A stretch of 64,000 nt of DNA, from the NCBI RefSeq assembly GCF_028640845.1, contig NC_080544.1:56209211-56273210 (forward strand), in the 5' to 3' direction. The notes under the pieces are model-generated. The model did not search any database, had not been told where the DNA came from, and saw nothing but the letters and a program-made list of their open reading frames with translations. Source of the stretch: Ahaetulla prasina (Eukaryota > Chordata > Lepidosauria > Squamata > Colubridae). Made by a program: the position numbers and the translations under genes. Positions 31,916 through 44,752 of the stretch are shown here, piece by piece (the first letter of the stretch is position 1; each line of letters opens with the position of its first letter).

Positions 31916-33621
31916 TAAACTACTTATTCCAACTAATTTATGTCATATACCTAAATTTTTAATTTGTTTAAATTGCTATTCACTTCTTTATTCCCATAAC
32001 GTTAGTTTTACAAAATGCCACTTCTTTTCTTTTGTAATAACACAGATTGTACTGAGGGATGATCACAAAGGTATGAACACAGGTAGCTAATGACAGAAAA
32101 AATGTGTTTCTCATTATAGATTTCCAACCTATCAGCTAAGAAAAATCTTGAAGGTAACATGTCACATTTTATCTTTGATATATTCCGATAATCGAGGAAG
32201 CTTCTTAGTGTCAGGGTGAAAAAGGCTTTCCTATGTTATAGCAAGACACTATCATTAGTCAGTATCATTAATAGACAATGTTTGGAGATGAGCATGTTGA
32301 ACTGCACCTTTGAGTTAAGTTGTGTTAAAATTTATCATGGCAGGAATGTCAATTATGTCTTGTAGCTTCCAGACCAAGAAATGTAAGGCAAAGAATATTG
32401 CATCTGAGAGCTTCCATCTGAGCATGACCTGAAAGTCTAATCAAGTCATGCTATATTAAATATCTTGGAAACTCTGCTAGTAAGCTTATCATTAAGAGGC
32501 CAGGATATCTGCTGAAGGCAAAGCAATGTATCTCCTGAAAAATCATGAACTTAGCAGGTTGTATCTGTTCCCTCATATCAGTTCTCAAAGATAGCATGGA
32601 TAAATTTTCACAGATTCTAGTTTAATAGTGTTCCCCCCCCCAACATGAATAGGTTCTGGCACTTTAAAATAGTTTAAAGCTCAAAAATCCCTGTATTAAT
32701 TTCTATGAAATTTGGAACACTTCTTCTGTTTATATTTTTTTTCTAAATTTTCAAAACATTTAATCCTAGTTTAATAAAAACAAACAAAAAGTTATCTCTA
32801 TGTTTCTCATGGAAGAATGGGCCTATGGTTCCCAAACAAGGCTCTAAAATTCACTCTGAACTATAAGCACCCTGCCCTACATCACTGTTCAATTAAATTG
32901 ACTAATTTAAGAAGCAGAAGAAGTTTATTAGGTGCAGAAGATTCCAGGACAATGTAACAGGTAGGCTAAGCAGATAAAATGGAGATTTTGAGCCACATTT
33001 GCAATGCACCCCTGGCCCTAAGTGGCCAGACTTCCTGTTTTTATTACACATCTAGAGAATTTCTAGTTCTTCAAAGTGCAACTGAGAATATATAATTGTT
33101 TTATAGATGAAAATTATATGGCTGCTTTTGCCAATCAATAAAGCTTTGTAGTTGACTTCATTTTCTTCTAGTTCAATGTTCGTCAATACCCTATCTAAAC
33201 CTATCATCATCCTGATGAGGTCAATGTGTTGTCACAGAAAAAGACCTTATAATGACAAAAATAATAACTATTTGATTCTTGTAACATGTTTAATGATCAT
33301 TTAAATAAAAGTCATTCTGCTTCAGGTACTTTGATATCTCTTCACAAAGAAGTTTCGTTAGCAAGACAATGAAAAGAATTCTACAACATCTAGGTCTAAA
33401 GGCAATTATTTTAAGAAGACATCCTTCTTTTTTTTTATGGACATTAGAAAAAATGTGAGACTGGAAAAAACAGCTGAATGAAAATATCACAAAAAACAAA
33501 GCTATTCATGCCTGTACTCTCATACCGATGGCATATCTATCTTGCATTATCAAAGTTAAATTATGTACAACACTGAATGTTGATGTTTCTTCCTTTCTCC
33601 TTTTGTCCTGGCCACTTTTTA
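31916..33621. other. unannotated AT-rich sequence
   Basis: About 1.7 kb; only a C homopolymer near 32633-32642 and short chance ORFs. Confidence 0.4.
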
Positions 33622-34180
33622 CTGATGCATGATTAAGAGCATTTTAACAAACTGCATCGTTTGGTTTGGTAGCAGCAGTGCTTCAGAGACAAAGTCCATA
33701 CAGAGAATGTTAAGGACAGCCAAGAAAATTATAGAAAACTCCCTTCCTGTTATTCAGAATACTGTTTATAAGCACTATGTGCTTAGAGCTCAAAGCATTG
33801 TTAGAGACCCCGCACATCCACTTTACGCTCTGTTTCTATTGCTCCTCTCTGGGAGAAGGTTTCAAAGTATTGCTAGCAGGACTACTTGATTTTGTAACAG
33901 CTTTGTCCCTATGCCATCTATCTCCTAAATTTGTAAAATTTGTTTTTCTTGCATTATACACGTATACATCCGAAGTAGACTGTGATTTTTCTCTATGTCA
34001 TATAATATATGTGGGTATATGCATATTTATTTATTTATTTGTTTATTTATTTATTTAATCATGTTTATGTAGTGTATGTTGGAGGTGGTAACCCTTTGAA
34101 AGCTGTATGCAACAAAATTTCATTTTAATGTAGGCTGATTACTGTACATTGAAAGTGACAGTAGAGTTATTCTAAGTTCT
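33622..34180 (+). mobile_element. non-LTR retrotransposon 3' end (L2-like)
   Basis: The plus frame 33629-33889 reads SILTNCIVWFGSSSASETKS, then AHPLYALFLLLLSGRRFQSI. This resembles the C-terminus of fish-type LINE ORFs (SxLTNCITVWYG, HPSHxLFxLLPSGRRYRS). The 3' UTR has ATGCAACAAAATTTCATTTT. A TTTA/TTTG run at 34024-34060 interrupts it. Clade uncertain; an L2-like 3' tail is suggested by the ATGTA..ACATTGAAAGTGACA end. Confidence 0.55.
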
Positions 34181-34198
34181 AAGTTAAAGGTGACTTCT

Positions 34199-35471
34199 TT
34201 TTTTATTATTATTATAAATTTTATTAAATTTTAACAATTAGACCATTTTCATTCAAGTTGTGCATGACTTTGACCATTTACATATCATCCCATTAGTGTT
34301 CTCCTATACTCTATATAATTTTACTAAATTATTTTACTAATTTTAATTTTAATTTCTAATTCTTACTTATCCTGTTATGTTATTTTCCCTTTTTTTGAAC
34401 CAATTATACCATTTCTCCATTACATAAAAATCCGAATCCTTTCAGTTCAAGTGTCATTTTATCCATCTTGGCGTAATCCAATATTTTTCTAATTATTAAC
34501 TCTTCAGAGGGTGTATTTGAGCTTCTCCAACATTGCGCAAATGCCAATCTTGCCGCCTTTGACATATGTAAAATAATTTATGCTTTTTTTCATATTTTGT
34601 TTTCATCATTCCTAGATGAAACAGCTCTAGTGTGTATTCTATCTGGAAGCCTGTTACTTCCTGTATCCAACTATATATTTTCATCCAGTATTTTTTTGTT
34701 TCAGAGGATGACCACCATGTATGAAAGAAGGTACCTTGCTTTTATCCATATTTCCAACAATTGGGGTTTAAATTTGGATATATTTTTGCCAATCTAGAAG
34801 GTGCCAAATACCCATGGTAAAACATGTTATATTTATTTTCTTTGTATTTTGCCAATCTGGTTAATTTATAATTTTTGTTCCAAATTGTTTCCCAATCTTC
34901 TAATTTGATATTATGCCCAATATTTCTAGCCCAGGCTATCATAGCTTCTTTTACTATATCTTCTGCTCTGTCAAATTCTAATAAATAATTATAATGGTTA
35001 TTAATTTTTCATCCAAACCAGTCAATATTTTGTTTAATTGTTTTGGTAGAATTTCAATACCGTATTCATTTTTATCTTTTATATATCTTGATTTTATTTG
35101 TAAGTAAGGCCACCATTTATTCCCTGTTCTTCTAATTCTTGCCTATTTTTTAGATTTTCCCTGGTTATCTAGAATTTCATTGTATTTTGCCATTTTACTT
35201 AGATTCAGAGTATTGGGATGGATCATTACTTCCATTGTTGATACCCAATTAAGGATTTTCATATTATTTTTTTTCTTAATTTCTTGCCATGTTTGCATTA
35301 GGCTTCTCGTATTTTATGTTGTAAGAAATATGAATGAGATTTCTTCTCTCTGTCCCATAGGAAGGCATGCCATCCTTTTTTAAAATCATGTCCTTCCAAT
35401 ATGAGTAATCTTTTTTTTCTCAAATTGATCCATTCTTTAATCCAAACTAAAGTTGCTGCCTGATAATAAAG
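34199..35471 (-). mobile_element. L1 LINE 3' end, clean insertion
   Basis: A 13-bp TSD AAAGGTGACTTCT lies at 34186-34198 and 35472-35484. Minus-strand L1 ORF2 C-terminal segments appear in pieces: KEWINLRKKRL near the 5' end, ARNIGHNIKLEDWETIW, LAPSRLAKIYPNLNPNCWK, then GTFFHTWW and YSWIQEVTGFQIEYTLELFH. This is the CWKC..GTFFHxWW region without its cysteines intact. The 3' end has TTTAATAAAATTTATAATAA and a short A-rich tail. It is 5'-truncated and frameshifted, so inactive. Confidence 0.92.
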
Positions 35472-35484
35472 AAAGGTGACTTCT

Positions 35485-36399
35485 ATTTTGCTATAATGAT
35501 GAATGTACTTTTATTTTCCAAAGGAATTTGCTTTGATTCTGTTTTACCATATATAGTTATTGATATTTACAGTATCAATTTATATCAGGATTGGCAGACC
35601 AATATTGAAACATCTGTTGGAAATCTTACAAATTTATATCATTTTTACTTGAGATCTTATAAGAGCTTGTGCAAAAGGTACAAAACATTTATGCTGCAAA
35701 AAATTGAAAATTTCATGAGAATTCCGTTTTAAAAACATAAATAAAAAATAATAGAATTCTGTAGATATTATCTATAGTATTTTTGTTCCATGGTAACTTA
35801 TTCCCCAATCTTTGCCAGGTTTTCAGGAAACACCTGTTGTGAAATAAGATCCAGTGCAGGTTTAGAACTAATCTAAGAGAAATAAGCAAACATGGGAGAC
35901 CAAAAACCAATTCTGAGACAAAAGAAGACAAGGCAGAAAGGACTAGACCTCATTTGGTATTAATAAAATTTGTTTGCCACTCTACACTGAATTTGGAACC
36001 TTCTTGGGAAAAAATAAAATGACATAAGGGATTTGTGTCACATTCTCAATTTATCTTGGCATATTGTCACATGGTAAATTTCTGTAACTGTATGTTCTCC
36101 AATGATATATTTTGCAAATGTAAGGTAGGCAACCTTATAGGATTGGAGTTTATATTTGAATTTTTATAATGTATTATGGGCTCCTTAAGATTTCTGTTAA
36201 ATGGTAGAAACTTTTCTTTCCCTGATGACAATCTGCTGATTTTGCACCTAAATTGGTTCTTTGGGAATTTTGCTTCCTGGATCCACATGGAAAGGGGAAA
36301 TCTTGAAAATTCCAGTTCCTGTAGGAATTGTTGGAAATTCACTGGTCATCCACCTTCTTCTTGGATCTCCTTCCAATGATAACATACCCAACACAATAA
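35485..36399. other. unannotated AT-rich sequence
   Basis: No repeat family recognised; the minus ORF 36067-36342 has no recognised domain. Confidence 0.4.
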
Positions 36400-37322
36400 A
36401 ATGACTTGGACGAGGGGATAGATGGGGAACTCATCAAATTTGCAGATGACACCAAGCTGGCAGGAATAGCCAACACTCCATAAGATAGGCTCAAGATACA
36501 GAAAGTTCTTGAGAGACTTGAACATTGGGCACTATCTAACAAAATGAAATTCAACAGTGAAAAAAGTAAGGTTCTACATTTAGGCAAAAAAACAACAACA
36601 AAATGCACAGGTACCGTATATGTGGTACCTTGCTCAATAGTAGTACCTGTGAGAGGGATCTTGGAGTCCTAGTGGATAACCATTTAGATATGAGCCAGCA
36701 GTGTGCAGCAGCTGCTAAAAAAGCCAACACAGTTCTGGGCTGCATAAACAGAGGGATAGAATCAAGATCACGTAAAGTGTTAGTGCCACTTTATAATGCC
36801 TTGATAAGGGCACACTTGGAATATTGCATCCAGTTTTGGTCGCCACGATGTAAAAAAGATGTTGAGACTCTAGAAAGAGTGCAGAGAAGAGCAACAAAGA
36901 TGATTAGGGGACTGGAGGATAAAACATATGAAGAACGGTTGCAGGAACTGGGTATGTCTAGTTTAATGAAAAGAAGGACTAGGGGAGACATGATAGCTGT
37001 GTTCCAATATCTCAAGGGTTGCCACAAAGAAGAGGGAGTCAAACTATTCTCCAAAGCACCTGAGGGTAGAACAAGAAGCAATGGGTGGAAACTGATCAAG
37101 GAAAGAAGCAACTTAGAACTAAGGAGAAATTTCCTGACAGTTAGAACAATTAATAAATGGAATGACTTGCCTGCAGAAGTTGTGAATGCTCCAACACTGG
37201 AAATTTTTAAGAAAATGTTGGATAACCATCTGACTGAGATGGTGTAGGGTTTCCTGCCTCGGCAGGGGGTTGGACTAGAAGGCCTCCAAGGTCCCTTCCA
37301 ACTCTGTTGTTATATTATATTA
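36400..37322 (+). mobile_element. CR1 LINE, 3' end of ORF2 plus 3' UTR
   Basis: The plus frame 36603-37247 (214 codons) is the CR1 ORF2 C-terminus, with [50 protein letters not shown] and [16 protein letters not shown]. Just upstream, [13 protein letters not shown] is in another frame. The end carries GGCCTCCAAGGTCCCTTCC and a TTATA-type tail. It begins abruptly at ATGACTTGGACG, the same sequence as inside the 7557 copy, so it is a shorter truncation of the same subfamily. Confidence 0.95.
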
Positions 37323-37777
37323 TAAAAAAATCAAGATTCTTATGATAGCAACATGCGGTGGCGGTGATTGATGACTATGTGCTGTGGTGATTCCCACAGC
37401 CTGGAACGAGTCTGAAGTGGAGCATGTGGAGGCCAAAAACACAATGTGCAGGTGGCTGTGGGAAAAGCTGATTGGTGGTATTCCAGGAAAGTTTCAAGAA
37501 ACAATAGCAAAAAACTCATTGCAAATTTCATTCAATTTTGTTTCAACAAAAATTTATGGTGCTCCTTTCAGCCATAAAAAATAAAAAATTGAATTATATT
37601 ATGCTAGAACTGGAACTTCTTATATGTCTTAAGAATGGTCTCTATTTGAGAACAAATAGATGTTTTATAGAAGTGTTGCTAGTATTATAAACATTTTTAT
37701 GGTTTACTTGTCTATCTAAGAGTTAACTCTATTAAGACAGCTGCTATTTATATTGGAGATGAAAACGTGCTTTGAAA
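37323..37777. other. unannotated sequence
   Basis: No repeat recognised. An 11-bp inverted pair TTCCCACAGCC / GGCTGTGGGAA occurs at about 37391 and 37454. Confidence 0.4.
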
Positions 37778-37785
37778 ATCCAAAC

Positions 37786-39027
37786 CGGTGGTGGGTTGCT
37801 ACCGGTTCTGACCGGTTCTTAAGAACCATTGGCAAAATTCTGGCCAAGTTCACAGAACTGGTAACAATGCCCAGCTGGCCACTCCCCCAAACCGGTTCCC
37901 TTGGCCGAAGAGGTTGTAAAAACAAAAGGTTTTAAAAGGCTCCTCTGGTGATCCCAGCTGAATTGCCTGATCACCAGAACCTTTAAAAAACATGTTTTCT
38001 ACATGCTCTTCAGCCGAAGAGCTTATAGAAAAATTCCTTTTCCTCTTAAACCTTGCGATTATCTGAGCTGCGATGAGGCAACTTCAGCTGGAATCGTCAG
38101 AGGAGCCTTTTAAAATCTTTTTTTCCTCTGGCGATCCCAGATGAATTTCCTGATCATCACAGGCTTTTAAAATCATTTTTTTACAACCTCTTACAACAAC
38201 CCCCACCCATGACAACAATTAAAAGTTAAGGAAGTTTTAAATTTAGCTGCTTTTATCTAAAACAGGGATCTCCAACCTTAGTAATTTTAAGGCTTGTGGA
38301 CTTAAACGCCCAGAGTTCCTCAGCCCGCTTTCCTGGGAGTTGAAGTCGACAAACCTTAAAGTTACTAAGGTTGGAGACCCCTGATCTAAAAAATATAAAT
38401 TAAATAAAATAATAAAATAAAATATTTGTGCAACTTTCTGAGATTTGGTGTGTTTCTGTAGTGTTTCACTCTAACTACACAAACACACAAAATCTCATAA
38501 AGCTGTATATGGCATTTTGTGTATGTGTGTGAGAGTCAGTTGTATTGTGTTGTGTTGTGTGTGTATAAGTGTGAAAGTTGGTTTTTGACCTTCTTGTGGC
38601 TGTGTGAAGTTCCTGCTTGTTACAGGGGCCATTTTGGGTGAGGAGCAGCTGCTTTTACATTGTGTCAGTTGTGTTGTTTTGTGTTGTGTGTGTGTGTGTA
38701 AAGTGTGAAAGTTGGTTTTTGAGCTTTTTGTGGCTGTGTGAGGTTCCCGCTTGTTGCAGGGGCCATTTTGGGTGAAGTGCAGCTGCTTTTACATTGTGTG
38801 AATTGTGTTGTGTTGTGTGTGTGAAAGTTGGTTTTTGGTACCTCTTATTGTTTTATGTACTTTGTTTATTATTTTTACTATTTATTGTTATTGGCCACGC
38901 CCACCAAGTCACATGACTGCTAAGCCACTGTCACCCAGTCACATGACCACCAAGCCATGGCCAGTGTCACATGACCATCAAGCCACGCCCACAGAACCGG
39001 TAGTAAAAAAATTAGAACCTACCCCTG
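37786..39027 (+). mobile_element. 1.24-kb non-autonomous hAT (ACCGGTT family)
   Basis: Perfect 8-bp TSD ATCCAAAC at 37778-37785 and 39028-39035. Ends are CGGTGGTGGGTTGCTACC and TTAGAACCTACCCCTG. Its layout is shared with 21822-22948, but a 134-bp GT-rich internal unit is tandemly repeated (starts 38567 and 38701, partial third at about 38820). No transposase. Confidence 0.95.
38567..38840 (+). repeat. 134-bp internal tandem repeat within hAT
   Basis: AAGTGTGAAAGTTGGTTTTT recurs at 38567 and 38701, with a truncated third copy at about 38820. The sister hAT at 21822 has a single unit. Confidence 0.88.
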
Positions 39028-39035
39028 ATCCAAAC

Positions 39036-40771
39036 GATGGAAATTGGAAAACATTGGTGATATGATATAATATGCTGACACTGTCACTTAAGAATCGGCA
39101 AAAAGAAAGAAAGAATGTTTTCCATATCTTGCCTGTTCCCAGTAAAGCCACCAAATGAAACAACATCCTGCCTTCTATTCGTCGGAGTATGCCAATCATA
39201 TTACTTTGCTTCAATCAATAACAGAGACTTCTGTTACCTAATTTGTTGCTTATTAGGAAATCAACATGGTTATGTAAGTTTTGATTATAAATATATTAGA
39301 CAGATAATTGACAGATAAGTATGGTCATTTTAGATGTAATCTGGTTCAACTAGATATGTGTTTAAGCAAAGCTGCTAATCAAAGCATAGATAATTTAATA
39401 ATTGTTTGCCTTTGAATACTTCTGTTAATTAAAAGAAAGTTGCATTTTATTGAAATTCCTGTTGGTCTAGCAACCACTTGGTATCTCTTTACCTTTTACC
39501 TCTATAACATTTCTATAACAAGTAAAGTAAAGTTTTATAACAAGTAAAGTAAAGAGTTTACCCATTTTTGTATTACATTATTATTAGTTTTAATTATAAG
39601 ATCACAATTATCTATTAGCAAATGCTAACAGATAATTAGCAATGCTTTTGTAAATATCAAAAGGTGCTTCAATAAATTATTAAAGGGTATGCACACTTAT
39701 CCAACCATGTTATTTTACATTTTTTATTTTTATTCCCCCCAAAAAAAGATTTCAGTTTGTTTTTCAATTGAATTGTACAGTTCATATATTATATTAAAGG
39801 TGAAAATATTTCTGAAGTGATTTAGCTTGGTCCAATTTTTTACATCTCAAAAACCTGGCATTTTAACAGGCGGCTGTAGACTTTTTATTTTCATATGCCC
39901 CCCCCATTAATATATAATTTATGTTATATAATATATAGAAAATAGTATAAATTGGTACAGAATAAGTTGAATTTGTACTGATAATTGACAAAGAATAAAT
40001 TGCTAAATGGTTATGTTAACAATCACTATTATTTCTGTAAATTATGCATAGTTTGAGTATGGTTTGAAAGAATAATATTGATACATAACAAAACTAAGAG
40101 AGGCATCTGTAACTTAATTTTCTTTTAAACAATATTATTATCTGTTTTCCTTTCAAAATACCATCTCTTAACAAATATATTTGTAAGCATGATAGTAAAA
40201 AAATGCCCTTTACGAATCATATGTGTATTTGAAAAATTGGGTTGGCACCAAATAGTTATACATTATTTTGTTATTTTTTAAACAAGTAATTGTAACAGTT
40301 TGAGAAGGGTAAATTTTGTTTTAGCAATCTCATATTGTCCAGCTAGATATATTACTGATTGACTAATGGATTCCAGTTCAAGGTGATCAAACAGTTGGTT
40401 TAAAAATGATTTGGAAAGGATTGGCAGTAACATCAAAGTTGAACGCAGGTTCTTTCAGAATTTGTGAATCGTATCAGTAATGCAAGATAGAGGACAAATG
40501 ATCTAGAACATGATCATGCATTATTAAATATCACTTGTATCTATTTTATCTTTCCTTTGAAACCCAAATCATTCTACAATTTCACTGTATCTTTATGGCA
40601 GTATGTAGATCACAATGTCCAGGAAGTTATAGAGTCAAGTTATGCTGGTTCAAAACCTGGCAGACACAGTAATAATAATAACAATAATTGCAACAGTAGT
40701 ATTCTCTTTCTTTTTTTCATTTTACTTCCGGATAGCTCAGGGTTTTTTTCTTTTTCTATTGGTCTAACAAG
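39036..40771. other. unannotated AT-rich sequence
   Basis: A 20-bp unit ATAACAAGTAAAGTAAAG is duplicated at about 39525-39556. A small AAT run lies at 40672-40690. Nothing else recognised. Confidence 0.4.
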
Positions 40772-41650
40772 TGGCAATTCAAATCTCAACCAACAAATGC
40801 TCTGTCTTGCACACTGGCAAAAAAAAATAAAACATAAAAACATAAAATACAAATTAGATAGACCTGACCTTATAGATGATCCTCACTCTGTAAAGGACCT
40901 TGGAGTACTCATTTCTAAAGATCTAAGTGCCAGAGCCCATTATAACAACGTTGCCAAAAAAAGCACTAAGAGTTTTTAACCTAATTTTGTGTAGCTTCTT
41001 CTCTGGTAATATTGTACTATTAACTAGAGCACACAAAACATTTGCTAGACCTATCCTTGAATACAGGTCATCTGTCTGGAACCCGCACTGAATATCAGAC
41101 ATAAATACAACCGAGAGACTCCAGAGATATTTCACATGAAGAGTCCTCCACTCCTCTGCTTGCAATAAAATACCTTATGCCACCAGATTCCAAATTTTGG
41201 GTTTAGACAACTTAGAACTATGCAGACTTCAATCTGACCTAAGCATAGTACATAAAATTATCTACCACAATGTCCTACCTGTCAATGACTACTTCAGCTT
41301 CAACCACAACAGTACATGAGCAAATAATAGATACAAACGCAAGGTAAACTGCTCCAAACTTGATTGAAGAAAATATGACTTCAGTAACAGAGTGGTCAAT
41401 GCCTGGAATGCACTACCTGACTCTGTAGTTTCTTCCCCAAATCCCCAAAACTTTAAGCTTAAACTGTCTAGTGTTGACCTCACCCCATTCCTAAGAGGCC
41501 TGTAAGGGGCGTGCATAAATGCACCTGTGTGCCTACTGACCCTGTCTTAATATTCTTTTTTTTTCTTACTCTTTTCATGTATCCAAATTATGTTTATACT
41601 TTTATCTGTTATCTTATATATGATTGACAAATAAAATAAATAAATAAATA
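40772..41650 (+). mobile_element. LINE-A (Rex1/CR1-like) 3' half
   Basis: Plus-strand segments in several frames: SVKDLGVLISKDLSARAHYN, then ARPILEYRSSVWNPH, FQILGLDNLELCRLQSDLS, FSNRVVNAWNALPDSVVS and KLKLSSVDLTPFLRGL. The 3' UTR ends with ATGATTGACAAATAAAATAA and AAATA repeats at 41628-41650. Multiple frameshifts make it a pseudogene. It is the sense copy of the family found minus-strand at 330 and 48351-51145. Confidence 0.85.
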
Positions 41651-42013
41651 AAAAGTTTCTACAAGGTTAAGAACAAGCAATAGTCTCCATGCCAAGTGAT
41701 GATCTTAAATATTGTACTAATTCTTATTACTACAAAACCTATTTGAGTACATAAAATATTGGCTCAGTTAAAGGGACAGACCTTTCTCTGCAAAATAGTC
41801 CATAAAGTGCTAAGGTCAGCTTGTGGCAAATAGAAGCCGAAGTAGACAGGAGGACTCTAGATTACATAGTGCAGAAAAGTGAACTTTTGAAGTTAAACAT
41901 AAAAACACATGTGGAGATTACTTTGAAAGTAAATCAACAAAGTGACAGCATCCATTTCTTCCCTGCAAAAATGTTTGATAGTTAATTTTGAAGATGGTAA
42001 GGGAGTTAAGTCT

Positions 42014-42075
<62 letters not shown>

Positions 42076-43179
42076 AACTATTGTTTCTTCTTCCATTGTT
42101 TTCTTAGCAGCTGTTAAAACAGAAACTACACATTGCAGGCAAAAACAAATTCTCCATACATAAACCTGGGATAGAACCGCTAAATTTCTTTCTCCAAGAG
42201 CAAACCGACAAGCCTTTTACCTCTTGCTTCTCTCTAATCTGAGTAAACTAAATCTTTCACAATATCTACATAGAAAGCAATTGCCATAAACGAGTTTCTT
42301 TGTGTATAATATCAGTCTAACCTTGAGGAAGTATTTCAATTTCTGGGGATGCTGATCAACCTGAACAAATTTGTCTTCCTTCTAGCATTAAAGATGCTAA
42401 AGACATTTACTCTGTATGATAGACAAAAGAACAAATCTGCCTAGATGGGATAGTAAACATTTTCCATGTAATTGGCACCTACTAATTCACAGTAGGAAAC
42501 ATTTGCTTTTCTCCCTTACAGGCTAAACACTTTTGATCTTTTTCTCCCTCCCCTGAACTAATGGGTGCTATCACTTAAATGATACTTTGACTTACTGACT
42601 TAATTTTGACCCTTTAGACTTCAGATGAAGAATTGTGGTATTTTGTGCTTTAATGTGGCATGAGCTGAAAGTCAACATTCTTTTAAGCTTTGAACCTGAG
42701 CAACAAAAAAGGATTCATTTTTTTTCTTAGTAACCTTTTACTACATAAAGTGATAAATGCAGTGGGCAGTCCCAGGGTCTTCCATTTCTGGCCATCTAGT
42801 TCTTTTGAAAATAGAACAGCAAAACTATATGGCAGGTTTTATTTTAGTTATAAAGTTATATTTTATATTTTAAAACTTAATTATATAACCTAAAACATAC
42901 TATTTTCTTTTTGAAGAGAAGGTTTTGATTTTGATTTTTAGAATTAAGTGATGTAAAAGCTTTTAATTATTTATTAGATGAAGGGAGGGAGGGACGGAGG
43001 GAGTCTACTAGCACAGACTTTGTATTTATGTTAATAAATGATTTGGAAAGTTTGTATAAAACTATATATAAATAAAATAGTTTATCACCAAACTCCAGTT
43101 ATAGTTGCAGTAAACTATACTCAGAATGAAATTTGATCAATTTGTTGCTAAATCTAGAATTTTACTTTTGTTAGCCCTT
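41651..43179. other. unannotated sequence
   Basis: Apart from the GA microsatellite, and a GGGA-rich patch at 42979-43004, no repeat was recognised. Confidence 0.4.
42017..42072 (+). repeat. (GA)n microsatellite
   Basis: About 28 GA units. Confidence 0.97.
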
Positions 43180-43845
43180 AACCACAGATGTACTATTTCG
43201 GCTATGCTATTACAGACATGAGATCATAATGACCTCAGTAGCAAAAAGACATTCAATGTGTTCATGGTTGGATCTAAAAATTGATATATAGAGCAGTAAA
43301 CCAAAAAATGTGTTGATCTCTATCAAATTCACATCTCACAAGTCATTTTTTGTTTCTCCATTCTTAAACTCCATCCTTGAGCTTTCTTCTCTGGTTTTTG
43401 CATTGGTCCACTGAACGATGGTACTAATAATTTCTTTAGAAAATAATAATTTCCAAATATCTAGGGGAGTAGGTGAATTTCCAAGATTTCTGGCTGCTGG
43501 CCGTAATCCAGGTAATTGCACAACAATATTGTGACTAGTGGTTCTGGATCTATTGCTTCCAAAAGATGCAGAAGTTGAACTTGTTCTTGACATATAAATT
43601 ATTGCATGATGTAGATTGGACCTGGTCATCAATTTCATTGGGAGCTTCATCATTGCTGATGTCAGAATCGGTGGTGGCAGTGGATTCCTCATTGTCCATT
43701 ACAAAATTTTTGTCACAATCCGATTCCACTTCAATCAGATCACTCTCTGCTTCTCCATACCATTTTAGAACAGTTTCTTTGATATTTGGATCACCAAATC
43801 ATACTCTTTTTGGTGGGGCCATTATATGTCAAGGCCATTATATTA
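43180..43845 (-). pseudogene. piggyBac-like transposase remnant (N-terminal part)
   Basis: Minus-strand segments in different frames read, in order: MAPPKRV at about 43835; an acidic stretch with DNEESTATTDSDISNDEAPN; SRTTSHNIVVQLPGLRPAAR then PTPLDIWKLLFSKEIISTIV; and INTFFGLLLYISIFRSNHEH with CLFATE. These follow the layout of the piggyBac/PGBD4 transposase start: acidic N-terminus, HNIVxxLPGxxxxAR, EIWxLFF, EIxTxxGxLxxxGxxKSNHE. At least two frameshifts and a stop after MAPPKRV break it. The catalytic DDD region is not present. I saw no TTAA-flanked terminal repeats. Confidence 0.7.
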
Positions 43846-44051
43846 AAAAAAAAGTTAACAAAGATCTGTGGTCAAAATGACTGACACTCAAATTTAATAA
43901 TATTTGAGTAGATTCTCCAATTTTTTTTTCCACAGTGGGATGTATAGTCAATTGCTTTTATAACCATACTAAAAGATAAGTTTTTCTCAAGTTAAATTCA
44001 ATCCCTCAATACTGCGCAGATAGACCTGTACAGTTTCTTTGGTGTAATACT
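43846..44051. other. unannotated sequence
   Basis: Short spacer between the piggyBac remnant and the L2 tail; nothing recognised. Confidence 0.4.
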
Positions 44052-44330
44052 ACAATATTTATTTATTTTATTTATTTATTGTTTAAATTTATATATTGCC
44101 CTTCTCCGAAGACTCAGGGCGGTGTACAGCATAGATAAAACAAATGTACAAAAGAATTAAAATACAATATATATTTAAAAATCTAATTCCATGAGCCGAG
44201 AATTTAAAATAGGGAGATAAAATTATAAAATAAAATAGCCCCACTAAAACCCCGCTAAAAACCCTCAATTAAAATTTATCATTAGGCCAGCCCTGCTTGA
44301 TGAAAGAAAAAAGTCTTAAGCTTTCAGTTT
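44052..44330 (-). mobile_element. L2 LINE 3' end
   Basis: ATTTATTTTATTTATTTATT tail, then TTGCCCTTCTCCGAAGACTC and AGGGCGGTGTACAGC (the L2 terminal hairpin), then UTR and a GGCCAGCCCTGCTTGATG stretch at the end of the ORF. Minus strand. Confidence 0.85.
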
Positions 44331-44752
44331 CCCATTGACTTCTGAAATATTTTTTTAGTAACATGGATTTGTAACTTTGGGAAATTGTAGGTAAGAAGTG
44401 ATCTGAATCTAGAGAAGAGACAAATAACACAACAGTGAACCAGCTTATTTCACAGAAATAGGTAATAAGAGATCATATACTGCAGCACATCTTAACATCT
44501 AAAGAACTTCTAGAATCAGGTTATTCTCTTGATTGACTTGAAATGATACCATCAAATGTAGCTTTTAGACAAACTGTATTTTCTTAGCAGCTGCTTCCAT
44601 AGCTTATATTACCTTTTGTGCATTTTAATAAAGAAGAATGTCATGACTGAAACCCTCAGATTTCAAATTCTACTTAAAGCTTCCATAATCAAGTGACTAA
44701 GAAAAATCAGCATATCAACTAAGAGATGAGAAAATAGGAAATAGTTGTTACA
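44331..44752. other. unannotated sequence
   Basis: No repeat recognised. Confidence 0.4.

Noticed and set aside
37391..37465. 11-bp inverted pair as transposon ends
   Set aside because: Too short, no TSD, and expected by chance at this scale.
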